Source: Schlesneria sp.
GTDB taxonomy: Bacteria > Planctomycetota > Planctomycetia > Planctomycetales > Planctomycetaceae
DNA length: 61,768 nucleotides
Reading direction: 5' to 3'
Assembly (NCBI GenBank): GCA_028291515.1
Contig: JAQGHU010000038.1
Location: 1-61,768, forward strand
The number at the start of each line of letters is the position of its first letter. Within the stretch, counting starts at the first letter, position 1. Below, piece by piece: positions 1 to 8,924 of the stretch. A program made the translations under genes and the position numbers. The notes beneath the pieces are model-generated. The model made no database searches, had not been told where the DNA came from, and was given only the letters and a program-made list of their open reading frames with translations.

Positions 1-42
1 CGCAGACAACTCCACCTTGAGCTTCTTCGTCAGGTCCGGCAT
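1..42 (-). CDS. 5' end of an unidentified gene, cut by the window edge
   Basis: Only the first 14 codons are inside the window, reading MPDLTKKLKVELSA on the minus strand. A strong ribosome binding site (GAGGAGG followed by CAAGG) sits just upstream of the ATG, which is why I trust this start although so little protein is visible. It begins 45 bases after the stop of the preceding minus-strand gene, so it is probably the next member of the GTPase/GAP1 operon. Fourteen residues do not allow a function to be assigned. Confidence 0.6.
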   Translation of the reverse strand, partial: MPDLTKKLKVELSA

Positions 43-87
43 CCTTGCCTCCTCACCAATTCACTCGCTGAACCGCCCCAGCAAAGT

Positions 88-726
88 CTATTCGAACCTG
101 ACATCGGACGATAGATCGACCACTAGCCATTCCTTGGAATTGACCTCTGTCAGCAGTTCGTCCAATGCGATAACCGACATCACCTTTCTCTGTGATCTGG
201 CCTCCTGCGCGATCTGTTCGTGTCGAACTTCTTCGTAGCGAGCCAGGTCTTCGGTCCAGTGTTCGGCATTGGAGTCTGCCTGAGCGAGCTTGCGCAACAA
301 TCGCAGTCGGATCGACAGCGGCGCCCGTTGCAGCGCCAGTTTTCGGTGCTGGCGCAACAGGCCTTCCAGCGGCGCCTGCTCCGCGTAGGCTTCATCCACC
401 ATGATGGCGACATTGCGAAGCAGTGGTTCCCCGACGGACAGGTCCAGGAACTCACACACATCATTCCAAGCGTTTCGCTCTTCCTCGGAAAAACTTTCCA
501 GGACCGAGACACAATCCAATAGCCGCGGTTCCGTTTCGGCTTCGTGAATCGCTTCCGATCGCAATCCCTGACGCAGGTACTCACCGCAACGCCGCAGACG
601 CTCGTTGAGCTGGCGAGTCTGGTCGCTGAGATCGCTGGCCAATTCCTTGATCTCGGGAGACTCTTCGTATCGCTCTCGAGCAAGGACGATTCTGATTCGG
701 TCGATGATGGATTGCAGATGGAACAT
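88..726 (-). CDS. Charged, mostly helical protein of unknown function in the GTPase/GAP1 operon
   Basis: A 212-residue protein, rich in Glu, Arg and Leu, with no signal peptide and no membrane segment. Long heptad-like stretches (about residues 1-60 and 110-180) suggest coiled coils or a helical bundle. I do not recognise a family. Its ATG lies 15 bases after the stop of the GAP1-like gene, so the two are very likely co-transcribed and translated together. By position it could be a cytoplasmic partner or adaptor of the GTPase/GAP1 pair, but that is inference from context only. No catalytic motif is visible. Confidence 0.75.
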   Translation of the reverse strand: MFHLQSIIDRIRIVLARERYEESPEIKELASDLSDQTRQLNERLRRCGEYLRQGLRSEAIHEAETEPRLLDCVSVLESFSEEERNAWNDVCEFLDLSVGEPLLRNVAIMVDEAYAEQAPLEGLLRQHRKLALQRAPLSIRLRLLRKLAQADSNAEHWTEDLARYEEVRHEQIAQEARSQRKVMSVIALDELLTEVNSKEWLVVDLSSDVRFE

Positions 727-741
727 GGAGAAGGGCCCTGA

Positions 742-3378
742 TTATTTCTTTGTTTTCCTGGCGGCATTCCAGCCGAGGTAATCAATTTCCGTCGAAGCCG
801 TTCCGATCACAACCAGATCCACTTGGAATCGACGATGTTCAGGATGCTCCAGCTCCATGAGCGAATGACCAACTCTGGCAGAGGCGATCTGCATCTTCGC
901 CAGTCCCTGTTCGTAGAGGTCTTCAATTTGCCTGGACTGGCGCACTAGTTTTCTTTTCTCTTCAATCAGGTGCTTGGCTTTCATCTGTACTGGCGACTGC
1001 GATTGGTTTGGGTTCGGCGACACCAGGCGATCGAGCTCATCCAACGATTCTTCGGTCTTGGAATTCACCAGCCGCTTGTCAGGAACGATGGCCGAACTGA
1101 ATAAGGTTCCCCATTCTTTGTGACACATTTCCATGGATTTGGTGACTGGGTTCTTAAGGTCTTCTCTGGTCGGCGAGATCGTCACGCAGAGCTTGGGAGA
1201 ACCATCCGACTTTGATTCGGATTTCGTGGTCACCGAGAAGGTCAACGTGATATTGCTCCCCAAACTTTCATCGGGAAGTATGATTAAGGGTTCACCTTTT
1301 TCATTTCGCGAACCTCCCCACGAAATTTCTCCGTTGTTGGGGATCGTTACGACAAGATCGTGAATAGCCAACAGGTTGGGACATTCCATCACATACCTCA
1401 AAAGATCATTCTTCAGGTGATCCGCGTTGTCCCGCACGTCTTTGTCCCGGTTGCCGTCTGGAATGCCAAGTAGGGGAGTTTCGTACAATTCTGCCTTCCC
1501 GTCTGATTGGCTGACTTTCCCTGCTCTATGCAGCACCAGAGGGCCTGGCCAATGGAGCGGCGGCGCATGGAACAGCATTAGATTGGGGCGTTCACCCTCC
1601 AGAACACAACCAGAAAATGCGAATGCGAGCACCTTGTCGAGCCTCGGGCCCGTCATGACGACTTCAGATTCCGATTGAAGGTCAAACGATTCACGGTTGT
1701 CTGCCGAATCCCCGGCGGTCGGGATCGACACCTTGAAGGCATGATTGTCGTCCCACTGTTTTCCTGCTTTCGTGATCTCCAGAACCACCGTATTCTCGTT
1801 CGCTGGTTCTGCTTCCACTTTGGCGGTGGCGCTGGCAAAGCTGGCGACAACCTTGTTGTTGCTGTCGACTGGTACCAGAAAACGAATGCTTTTCGCTTCA
1901 CTCTTCGATTTGGCCGAGAATACAAAACTCGTCTGCCATTGATCTCCATTCTCGGCCTTGACGCGTGTCTTCGTGCAGATGGCCAATGGCGTATTAGAGA
2001 CCTTGGTCTTGCCGCCTTTCTCATCTTCGCGCTTCTTTTCATGTCCAGCAGCCTGAGGGCCGGGTGGCGGAATATTCGCGGGCGGATCGCCAGAAGACTG
2101 AACAGTTGCCGGCGGTGTAGCCGTCTTGTCGGGATCATCATTCGCAGTATTGGGTGTCGTCGGCATTGTTGGCGTTTGCCGGGAAGCATGCCCTGTAACC
2201 GGCACAGATGCGGGGAGTGAGGTTCCTTGAACTCCGATGATTGGCGTTTGATTTTCCGCAGAGGTCAACTCGGTTAAGTGGTGATTCGTATCAGTCGGTT
2301 CGGGTTTCGGAGACATGAGAACTACTGACACGATGATCGCGATGACAGCACCACCGACAATGGCGCCCGTGATGTACCGCATCACACCGGCATCGGTCTG
2401 AGTGGCGGATCTGGCGCGGGCGGACGGCAGTGAAGGTGGGATCTTTCGATCGCGCTGACCAGCCGGTCTGTTCAGTGTGGTTGTGGATTCAAGGACATCC
2501 TCTGACATTTCCCGATCGACAGTGTTCTTCGGCAATTTCGGAGGCGACGCTATTCGACTCACTGACAACTGAGTTGCCGACGTGATTCCCGTGCGGGCGG
2601 CAGTCACCAGTGCCCCGCCCTGTGCTTTCGCATTCTTTGCCGTCAAGTCAATTCGCAACGCATTGATGAATTTACGGCTCTGATCGACCTCTGCAGATCC
2701 CGCCACAACTCCATTCCACAAGCATTCGACTGTCGCTGGCAGCGCCGCTCCAAACGTTGCAAAGGTCACGTCCCATCGCTTGGATTCGGGTAACAACGCG
2801 ATGGCTTCGTCGAACAGGGCCAGCACATCAGTTCCAGGCTGATAAATCAGGAAGACCTTTCGATTCGGATCTGCCAGGAACGATTCTGCCAGGACACCTG
2901 CCCATCCAGCATCACCAGCCACCCGCGCCCAGGTAGAGCATGGAACTGCCGATCGGACCTCAGGCGCGGGAATCCGATTGCCATCAGAGAGCCCAACTTC
3001 CCCGTTCCAGTTGTCGCGTATCCAGTCGGGACGTTTCAGCAGCCAGGCGGGGCCAGTGGGAACTGCCGCGATCTCATCCACCACGATGTGGTGTGCCAGC
3101 TTGTTTGATCGACCCGTATAGTCCAACTTGAAATCAGAGACGCGCGACAACACATGTTCCCGACGGCCACTAATTCGCATGACATAGTGGCCAAAATTCA
3201 CCGGGTTCAGCAACGCTTGCGGATGTCCGAGCGGAAACAGATGGCGATAACCGCTCAACGTCTCCAACAATTCCACAGTCGGAGCCGGAACTCCACGGCT
3301 GCTCAGAACGGTGCAATATCCGCTGCTGCCAGGGCGCAGTCCTGAGGGAGCGGAAGTGTAGAGGATCTCAAAACTCAT
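742..3378 (-). CDS. GTPase-associated protein 1 (GAP1)-like membrane-anchored protein
   Basis: An 878-residue protein. Residues 1-250 look like the GAP1 N-terminal domain known from GTPase-centred bacterial conflict systems: it opens MSFEILYTSAPSGLRPGSSG, contains a conserved-looking HHIVVDEI stretch near residue 96, and has the motif RWDVTFATFG at about 201-210. A single hydrophobic helix follows at about 335-356, then a Pro/Thr-rich linker (360-460) and a Lys/Glu-rich, beta-looking C-terminal region (about 465-878) that I cannot assign. Predicted topology is a cytoplasmic N-terminus, one membrane pass and an exported C-terminal half. It lies 85 bases downstream of a GTPase gene. The family link is recalled knowledge; the C-terminal half may be an effector or recognition module, which is inference. 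Confidence 0.75.
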   Translation of the reverse strand: MSFEILYTSAPSGLRPGSSGYCTVLSSRGVPAPTVELLETLSGYRHLFPLGHPQALLNPVNFGHYVMRISGRREHVLSRVSDFKLDYTGRSNKLAHHIVVDEIAAVPTGPAWLLKRPDWIRDNWNGEVGLSDGNRIPAPEVRSAVPCSTWARVAGDAGWAGVLAESFLADPNRKVFLIYQPGTDVLALFDEAIALLPESKRWDVTFATFGAALPATVECLWNGVVAGSAEVDQSRKFINALRIDLTAKNAKAQGGALVTAARTGITSATQLSVSRIASPPKLPKNTVDREMSEDVLESTTTLNRPAGQRDRKIPPSLPSARARSATQTDAGVMRYITGAIVGGAVIAIIVSVVLMSPKPEPTDTNHHLTELTSAENQTPIIGVQGTSLPASVPVTGHASRQTPTMPTTPNTANDDPDKTATPPATVQSSGDPPANIPPPGPQAAGHEKKREDEKGGKTKVSNTPLAICTKTRVKAENGDQWQTSFVFSAKSKSEAKSIRFLVPVDSNNKVVASFASATAKVEAEPANENTVVLEITKAGKQWDDNHAFKVSIPTAGDSADNRESFDLQSESEVVMTGPRLDKVLAFAFSGCVLEGERPNLMLFHAPPLHWPGPLVLHRAGKVSQSDGKAELYETPLLGIPDGNRDKDVRDNADHLKNDLLRYVMECPNLLAIHDLVVTIPNNGEISWGGSRNEKGEPLIILPDESLGSNITLTFSVTTKSESKSDGSPKLCVTISPTREDLKNPVTKSMEMCHKEWGTLFSSAIVPDKRLVNSKTEESLDELDRLVSPNPNQSQSPVQMKAKHLIEEKRKLVRQSRQIEDLYEQGLAKMQIASARVGHSLMELEHPEHRRFQVDLVVIGTASTEIDYLGWNAARKTKK

Positions 3379-3463
3379 CTTGCATCCCTAATGGTCATAA
3401 GCCGTCGCTGTGCGTTGTGTCAGGTGTACCGCGTCCTACAATCCGTCGGCGATGATTTTGCTG

Positions 3464-4768
3464 TTATTCCTCGTAAACGTTTCGGATCTTGGGAACGAGT
3501 CCCAGTGAACTGCTGGCCAACGCATACAGGAACGGTACTTCTGCCCAGAACGGTTCTGCTTCTCCGGGACGCATCACTGCCTGGCCAGTCAGGGAGTCGA
3601 CATCCGTGTTCCAACCTGTGGCGCTGACAGGGATGTAGCGAACGGAATCGGAGAAACTTTCGACAGCCCCCACCACTTCCGCACAAGTAGAAATCAACAG
3701 CTCCCGGATCCCATTGGAGATGTAGTCGACCAGGCCGACATCGACGGCGTGAGTTTGATGAGACACGCCATCGGAGTCTGTCATCGTCCAAGGCACGATC
3801 GGACTTCGATCTTGAATCGAACTGTAGACAAGGTGCATCCAGCGGTCGCATTTGGTCACGACGACGGCAACGGGCTTGGGATACTTTTGAGTTGTCGAGA
3901 GACCGGCATATCGTCGAATTCGAGTCGCGGCTTCTCCGAAGACGCCTTCCTGCGAACCTAGATGCGATTTGTCGACCGTGCCTGCCTCTAGGGACTTGTC
4001 TAACCTGCGGAAGCGACTGTCCTGTAGTGGATCAAAGACATAGAACAGCATCCTGGATTCGGCCAAATGCCTGGTGACGGGGGCTTTGGAAGAATCCATC
4101 CCGGGTAGAAAGTGCTCGCCCGCATTGTCAAACAGACAAATGGTACGTCCGACGCCGCGACGCTTCAAATTGGGATGATGGTCCTCCAATCGAAGGTTGA
4201 AGATGAACGGCAACGCGTAGCTGACCGATTGGGTGCCGAAATTCACCGCCGAGTATCCATCGCCTTCCAGTTGCGTCTTGCCGATTAGCTCACGCAGTTC
4301 TTGAAGCTGATCCGGGTTGCGGTTGGCGAACAAGTCGGATTCGAATTTCTTTAGCCGCAGGTTGATCGTGGCATCGGCATCAGCAAATGCTGTCGCAAAC
4401 TTGATGGGCAAGAGTCGCCTAAGCTGCCGAGTCATTGCGGCCAGGAAATAGCTTTTGCCACTGCCAGGGCTGCCCAGCACGGAAAGGAAATACGGCTCCA
4501 TTTCCAGCAGGGGCCGAGGGATCTCGAGGTGGCACGTAGGACACGCCAGTCGATGGCACCGCATGCCGCGAGGGTCCAATGCTTCGGCCTGGGGGGTGAA
4601 TCGGCTCGGTAGAAACCGCAGTTGTCCTTGCGGGACACGGTTGTCCAAGATCGACAAATCCTGATGCTCGCTGATCCACAGAATATCTTCTGGCAAAAAC
4701 TTGCTGAAGCACTGTGGACAAGTGACGCGAGAAAGGAGCGTGGGAGCATTTGACGCCGAAGAAATCAT
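3464..4768 (-). CDS. Zinc-ribbon P-loop GTPase of the GAP1-associated (double-GTPase-like) type
   Basis: A 434-residue protein. An N-terminal split zinc ribbon has CPQC at 17-20 and CHRLACPTC at 71-79. A GTPase domain follows: Walker A GSPGSGKS at 99-106, a Walker B/switch II-like FDNAGE at 213-218, the guanine-specificity motif TKCD at 305-308, and SATG at 382-385 in the position of the G5 loop. The DxxGE arrangement and the TKxD motif argue for GTP rather than ATP. There is no signal peptide and no clear membrane helix, so it should act in the cytoplasm. It sits between a zinc-ribbon membrane protein and the GAP1-like gene, matching the gene order expected of GTPase/GAP1 systems. A role in a stress or anti-phage response is inferred from published comparative genomics of such loci; nothing in the sequence proves it. 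Confidence 0.8.
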   Translation of the reverse strand: MISSASNAPTLLSRVTCPQCFSKFLPEDILWISEHQDLSILDNRVPQGQLRFLPSRFTPQAEALDPRGMRCHRLACPTCHLEIPRPLLEMEPYFLSVLGSPGSGKSYFLAAMTRQLRRLLPIKFATAFADADATINLRLKKFESDLFANRNPDQLQELRELIGKTQLEGDGYSAVNFGTQSVSYALPFIFNLRLEDHHPNLKRRGVGRTICLFDNAGEHFLPGMDSSKAPVTRHLAESRMLFYVFDPLQDSRFRRLDKSLEAGTVDKSHLGSQEGVFGEAATRIRRYAGLSTTQKYPKPVAVVVTKCDRWMHLVYSSIQDRSPIVPWTMTDSDGVSHQTHAVDVGLVDYISNGIRELLISTCAEVVGAVESFSDSVRYIPVSATGWNTDVDSLTGQAVMRPGEAEPFWAEVPFLYALASSSLGLVPKIRNVYEE

Positions 4769-4914
4769 GAAAATCCGATCGACCTATAAAAGCCCGAGTA
4801 GATTTGGCCCACTGCCAGTCTCAGCACTGCTGGGCTTTACTGCATCCGGCCGCGAACATCACAACCCAGAAGAGCATCAGCAAAGTCGGCCGATCGAACG
4901 GCAATGACATCGCA

Positions 4915-5472
4915 TCATTCTTCAAAGTCGTGATATTGAGGAGTACGCGTATTTGATTCAATATCGATGATCACATGTACAAATTCAATTCCAGCCATAC
5001 AGAAGACAAATATAAGGTAGCCTGCCAGTCCAGTCAGAGCGCTGACGCCGGCTCCTATCAGGATGACAAACATGCCCCCCTGGAAGCTGTATTTCTGGGA
5101 AAGGGGATAGATGAACGAGAGCAGCAGGATCGTGCATGAAATGGTCATTGTCACGCCCAATTGAGTCATTGCAACGACCCTGCCCGCACGCAGATATTTC
5201 TGCAGGTTGGGGTAACGAACATCCGCGGCAGCAGGGATTGACGGCTCTGCTGCGTTTGCACCCTTTTCAGTGGCAAAGCCAAGACTCATGAACGCCGGTG
5301 CTTCGGGAATCGTCAGATCGACAGGCGGTTGCGGTAAAGTTTCAAGCGATGGTGCCCCGGTGATAAGGAACACCTCACCGCACTCTTCGGATTTGCATCG
5401 CACTTTCTTGCCAACGAACGACTCCGGAGCTTTGACCTCGTGCGAGCATACCGGACATCTTGCAATGATCAT
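4915..5472 (-). CDS. Zinc-ribbon membrane protein, first gene of the GTPase/GAP1 operon
   Basis: A 185-residue protein with an N-terminal zinc ribbon (CPVC at 6-9 and CKSEEC at 26-31), the compact ribbon common in planctomycete membrane proteins. A Pro-rich linker follows (40-90), then hydrophobic segments at about 99-122 and 132-168 that should form two or three membrane helices, and a short acidic tail. It is the most upstream minus-strand gene of the cluster, with 146 bases before the GTPase start; the promoter should lie in the 5473-6059 gap. It could be a membrane anchor or sensor for the GTPase, but ribbon-plus-helices proteins of this sort are frequent and not diagnostic. Confidence 0.7.
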   Translation of the reverse strand: MIIARCPVCSHEVKAPESFVGKKVRCKSEECGEVFLITGAPSLETLPQPPVDLTIPEAPAFMSLGFATEKGANAAEPSIPAAADVRYPNLQKYLRAGRVVAMTQLGVTMTISCTILLLSFIYPLSQKYSFQGGMFVILIGAGVSALTGLAGYLIFVFCMAGIEFVHVIIDIESNTRTPQYHDFEE

Positions 5473-6059
5473 TGACGAAATATCCCGCTGCGAACCGACA
5501 CATCAAGCTGACTCAGATTGGAACCGCCGATTTAATTAAACTCTCAATCCTGCCTTGTTTACTAGGAATGATCAATGCTTGACGAGCAGATTCGACGGTC
5601 GATTGGTAGGCCACGTCGCGCACCCTCAAGACGGCGTTTATTTTGAATCGTTTCTCGCATATCGCCTGGGATCGACTAGCCTGACAAACTATCCGTTGGA
5701 TATCTTAAAGTCCAGAAGACGACGGTGAGAGCAGCCGCATGCAATTCTCTGAACATAATACGAATGTCACCTGCTGCAGGAAGGAACGCATCTCCAATGC
5801 AACGCCATCATTGCGGAATTCGGATATCGCCGAATTTCTGGGCAGATTGGCCAGGGGATAACGATGGTTCAGCAACCCGAAGGCACTTTGAAGTAGTTGT
5901 ATGCATTTGTGACATGGCCGCGACAGCATGCAAGCTTGGGATCACCCAGTAAGAAAAGTCATCGAACGAGGCGTTAACTTCCGTACACCAAGGCGATCGC
6001 CGTTTCTCCAAAGCCGACCGCCACAATGTCTTCATCATCACTGGAGGCTTGATTCAGGA
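5473..6059. other. Divergent intergenic region without a supported gene
   Basis: This gap separates the minus-strand GTPase operon from the plus-strand sigma factor and must hold promoters for both. A TA-rich patch (TTTAATTAAACTC) near 5531 is a plausible part of the minus-strand promoter, but I cannot place -35 and -10 boxes with confidence. I found no TGTCGA ECF42-type box here. The reading frames inside have no RBS and look non-coding. Confidence 0.4.
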
Positions 6060-7304
6060 ATGCGTCCGGCAACGATCCGTGATCAGATCGACGAACTCTA
6101 CCGTACCGAGTCCCGTCGCGTGTTTGCTTCACTAGTCCGACTATTGAATGATTTTGATCTGGCGGACGATGCCATGCATGAGGCGTACGCGGCCGCTATT
6201 GAGATTTGGCCACAAGAGGGGTGGCCGGCAAACCCGAGAGCGTGGTTGGTCTCCACCGGAAAATTCAAAGCGATTGATTCGCTACGTCGAAAAGGGCAGC
6301 TGAAGGTGCTTCAGCCTGAAATCGCTTCGCGATTGGAAGAGGTGGCCGATGAAAATGCCGCCCGAGCAGCGACTGAGATAGAGGATGACCGGTTGCGTCT
6401 GATCTTCACCTGTTGTCATCCCGCGATTGACCCAAAACTGCAAGTGCCATTGACGCTTCGCGAGGTTTGCGGACTGACGACCGAGGAGATCGCCCATGCA
6501 TTCTTGACTTCCAAGGCGACGATGGCCCAGCGAATTGTCCGCGGGAAAGCGAAGATTCGTGAGGCCGAAATCCCCTTTGTCATGCCGTCTCTTGTCGACC
6601 TGCCCGAACGACTCGACGCGGTGCTGTCTGCCATTTATTTGGTCTTCAACGAAGGTTATGCGGCGTCGCAGGGCGAGTCGTTGATCCGGGTTGATCTCAC
6701 CGCCGAGGCCATTCGACTGGGACGGCTACTTCTTGAATTGCTTCCCGATCCGGAAGTCAAAGGGCTGCTGGCCTTGATGCTGCTGCACGAATCGCGAAGG
6801 GAGTCGCGTGTTTCCAGAGACGGGGAAATCATTCTGTTGGAAAACCAGGATCGCTCCCGTTGGGACCAGGAGATGATTTCCGTGGGCACGACGCTGGTGG
6901 AGCAAGCACTTCGGTCGCGAAGGTTCGGCGCGTACACAATCCAAGCCGCAATTTCAGCAATCCATGCCGAGGCCCGCACGGTCAAGCAGACCGACTGGAA
7001 TCAGATTGTCGTGCTTTACTCCGTGCTCCAGCGAATCGATTCATCACCGATCGTCGAACTCAATCGGGCGGTCGCGGTTGCGATGCGGGACGGTCCAGAA
7101 GCGGGCCTGGAGATTATTGAGCGCATCCTCAGCAGGGGAGAACTCGACAAATACCAGTTCGTCCACTCGGCACGTGGCGAACTGCTTCGACGGGCGGGCA
7201 AAATGCCAGACGCCTTGATGGCGTTTCAGCGGGCCCACGAGTTAGCCCGACTGGAACCAGAGAAGCGCTTTCTGGCGGCACGAATCGACGAGCTGACCCG
7301 ATAA
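6060..7304 (+). CDS. ECF42-type RNA polymerase sigma factor with C-terminal TPR-like extension
   Basis: Starting at the ATG at 6060, which has a GGAGG about a dozen bases upstream, the protein is 414 residues. An open frame continues upstream to 5928, but those residues look unlike protein. Region 2 spans about residues 10-85 and region 4 about 130-170 (helix-turn-helix LTLREVCGLTTEEIAHAF). The remaining 230 or so residues form the helical extension of DUF6596/ECF42 proteins, with a TPR-like end (VHSARGELLRRAGKMPDAL). ECF42 factors have no anti-sigma partner; the extension is reported as essential and the target is usually a neighbouring DGPF gene. One follows here at 7432, which strongly supports the assignment. 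Confidence 0.9.
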   Translation: MRPATIRDQIDELYRTESRRVFASLVRLLNDFDLADDAMHEAYAAAIEIWPQEGWPANPRAWLVSTGKFKAIDSLRRKGQLKVLQPEIASRLEEVADENAARAATEIEDDRLRLIFTCCHPAIDPKLQVPLTLREVCGLTTEEIAHAFLTSKATMAQRIVRGKAKIREAEIPFVMPSLVDLPERLDAVLSAIYLVFNEGYAASQGESLIRVDLTAEAIRLGRLLLELLPDPEVKGLLALMLLHESRRESRVSRDGEIILLENQDRSRWDQEMISVGTTLVEQALRSRRFGAYTIQAAISAIHAEARTVKQTDWNQIVVLYSVLQRIDSSPIVELNRAVAVAMRDGPEAGLEIIERILSRGELDKYQFVHSARGELLRRAGKMPDALMAFQRAHELARLEPEKRFLAARIDELTR

Positions 7305-7333
7305 GCTGTTTTATTGAGAAACATCGTCTGCGG

Positions 7334-7360
7334 TGTCGATTTCAGCCCGGCTCGTTCGAC
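7334..7360 (+). promoter_or_regulatory. Candidate ECF42 promoter upstream of the DGPF gene
   Basis: TGTCGA at 7334-7339 and CGAC at 7357-7360, separated by 17 bases, lie about 70 bases upstream of the DGPF-protein ATG. As I recall the literature, ECF42 promoters carry TGTCGA at -35 and CGA followed by T or C at -10. The match, spacing and position just downstream of the sigma gene fit a self-contained regulatory unit. This is a pattern match, not an experimental site. Confidence 0.5.
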
Positions 7361-7431
7361 TACTGGAAATTCGCTTGGCCGAAGTCAATGCCAGGCACAG
7401 CCGGGAAGCAGTCATAGAATGAGGAGTTGCC

Positions 7432-7827
7432 ATGAAATACGTCTGTTTAGGCTTCATTGATGAGACCTCTTTTGCTGCGATTCCGCAGGAAGACGCGCTG
7501 AGAATGATGGAAGAATGCTTTACCTACGACGATGAACTTCGGCGAGGCGGGCATTTCCTGGGCGGAGAAGCACTCGACTCCGCACGTAACGCCGTCACGT
7601 TGAGGATGAAAGATGGAGAGGTCGAAGTCACCGATGGTCCGTATGCGGAGACCAAGGAAACGCTCGGCGGCATACTGCTGCTAGAAGCCCGCGACTTGAA
7701 CCACGCAATCTCGCTGATGTCGAAACACCCGGGAGTCAAGGTGGGACCTTTTGAGATCCGACCGGCAGATGAAGCGATCAACAAACTCATCGCCGCGCGG
7801 GATGCGGCTGTCGCGAAAGAGGCTTGA
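7432..7827 (+). CDS. DGPF/YCII-domain protein, likely ECF42 target
   Basis: A 131-residue protein with a single YCII-related domain. The family signature appears as DGPYAETKE at residues 68-76, followed by LGGILLLEA; the canonical Phe of DGPF is Tyr here. The start ATG is preceded by GAGGAGTTGCC, a good ribosome binding site. Members are small cytoplasmic proteins with a dimeric ferredoxin-like fold. Their biochemical role is poorly known, though they are the characteristic genetic partners and regulatory targets of ECF42 sigma factors. The sigma gene lies immediately upstream with the candidate promoter between the two. Confidence 0.92.
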   Translation: MKYVCLGFIDETSFAAIPQEDALRMMEECFTYDDELRRGGHFLGGEALDSARNAVTLRMKDGEVEVTDGPYAETKETLGGILLLEARDLNHAISLMSKHPGVKVGPFEIRPADEAINKLIAARDAAVAKEA

Positions 7828-8057
7828 GTGGATCGAGTGATACTTTTCAATTGTCGCGTGCCGGCATGGATTCCATCCAATAAGGGACCATTCATTTGAC
7901 GTGACGCTCTGGCTTCCACCGTCTGGCATTGTCTCTCGGGGCCGAATACGATCGTCAAGCGTACTGAACCGCGTCCAATCGACGGGTCTCGTTCAACGAG
8001 ATCCGCCCACGCGTTTGAGATGTCTTGAGTCGATGTCCTGATCGAGGGAAAACAGCG

Positions 8058-8741
8058 ATGCTTTGCACCCGCAGTCGAATCGCGCGCGGAAGTCTGTCGG
8101 CATGGGCTTGTCTCGCCGCGTTGTGGCTGGGCTCTTCCTCTGCCCAAGCCGAGCAGTTTGTGCTGTTCGATGCCACCTTCACGTTCACAAAGGATGACGC
8201 AGATAACTCCAAGCCGAGCCCCTCGCATTATTACGTTCGCGATAAACTGATGAACGCTGATCGTCCCAAAGACTGGACCAGCCCAGTCGACTACCGCAAT
8301 GGGACAGCACACGTTCGCTTGGAGGTGCTGGAAAAGCCGGCGGGCGGCGAAGCCACGACCTGGTCCGTGTGCTACATCCCCAACAAGGGCCGCGACAAAG
8401 GGTATGGCTGCTTTAACACGCCGGTCTACAAGGAAGCCGGAGTCTACGAGCAGGACATTTCCATGACCAAGTTCTGGCAAAACGATTCGATCGTTTGGGA
8501 TCAGGGGATCAAGGAGATGCACCTGGTGATTAAGGACAACAGTGGTGGCAGCGGTCATGCTCATAAGAGAAAGGATCACGAAAAGTTCTTTCCCACCAAG
8601 GTCCGTATGACCGTCATCCAAGTCTCGTCCGATTCGAAATACGAGGCCAGTCTGTTGCCATACCTTCCGCCGCCTAAAACCGAGAGCGTGCCCCCTGCCA
8701 TAAAAGAGAATCCAAGCCCGCCTGCGAAGAAATCGAAGTAG
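8058..8741 (+). CDS. Secreted protein of unknown function
   Basis: I start it at the ATG at 8058, giving 227 residues: MLCTRSRIARG, then a hydrophobic core (AWACLAALWLGSS) and a likely signal-peptidase site at AQAEQ near residue 31. An in-frame upstream GTG-type start at 8025 would only add a non-hydrophobic leader. The mature protein is rich in aromatic residues and mixed charge (FVLFDATFTFTKDDAD, HLVIKDNSGG), consistent with a beta-sandwich, and ends in a Pro/Lys-rich tail. It recalls the secreted hypothetical proteins common in planctomycetes with a possible carbohydrate-related fold, but I recognise no catalytic residues. It stands alone, with no obvious operon partner. Confidence 0.75.
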   Translation: MLCTRSRIARGSLSAWACLAALWLGSSSAQAEQFVLFDATFTFTKDDADNSKPSPSHYYVRDKLMNADRPKDWTSPVDYRNGTAHVRLEVLEKPAGGEATTWSVCYIPNKGRDKGYGCFNTPVYKEAGVYEQDISMTKFWQNDSIVWDQGIKEMHLVIKDNSGGSGHAHKRKDHEKFFPTKVRMTVIQVSSDSKYEASLLPYLPPPKTESVPPAIKENPSPPAKKSK

Positions 8742-8770
8742 TAGAGGTGCCTAGTTTTTGTTCTCCTCTG

Positions 8771-8862
8771 TCAATTTTCAATTTGCATTTTGAAATTCGC
8801 AATTTGCAATACAGTTGTCTCAAAGACATGACTTTGTCGATGACTCCAAAAACGTGCCACCC
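8771..8862. repeat. A+T-rich repeat (family RF) followed by a copy of dispersed repeat family RA
   Basis: 8771-8811 is a copy, in minus orientation, of an A+T-rich sequence (CAAATTGC / GCAAATT type) that also occurs at 30349-30388 and 30836-30880. 8824-8862 reads GACATGACTTTGTCGATGAC then TCCAAAAACGTGCCACCC, a diverged copy of family RA found at 23051, 27810 and 44386. The two fill the short gap before the transporter gene. Confidence 0.6.
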
Positions 8863-8924
8863 AGATTGAAATTGTCACTCCCCCGCCTTTCTCCCTCCCG
8901 CCCGAACTACCCGAAAGCTCCGAC

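Noticed and set aside
7524-8621. Minus-strand 365-codon frame across the DGPF and secreted-protein genes
   Set aside because: It spans two convincing plus-strand genes and has no recognisable domain.
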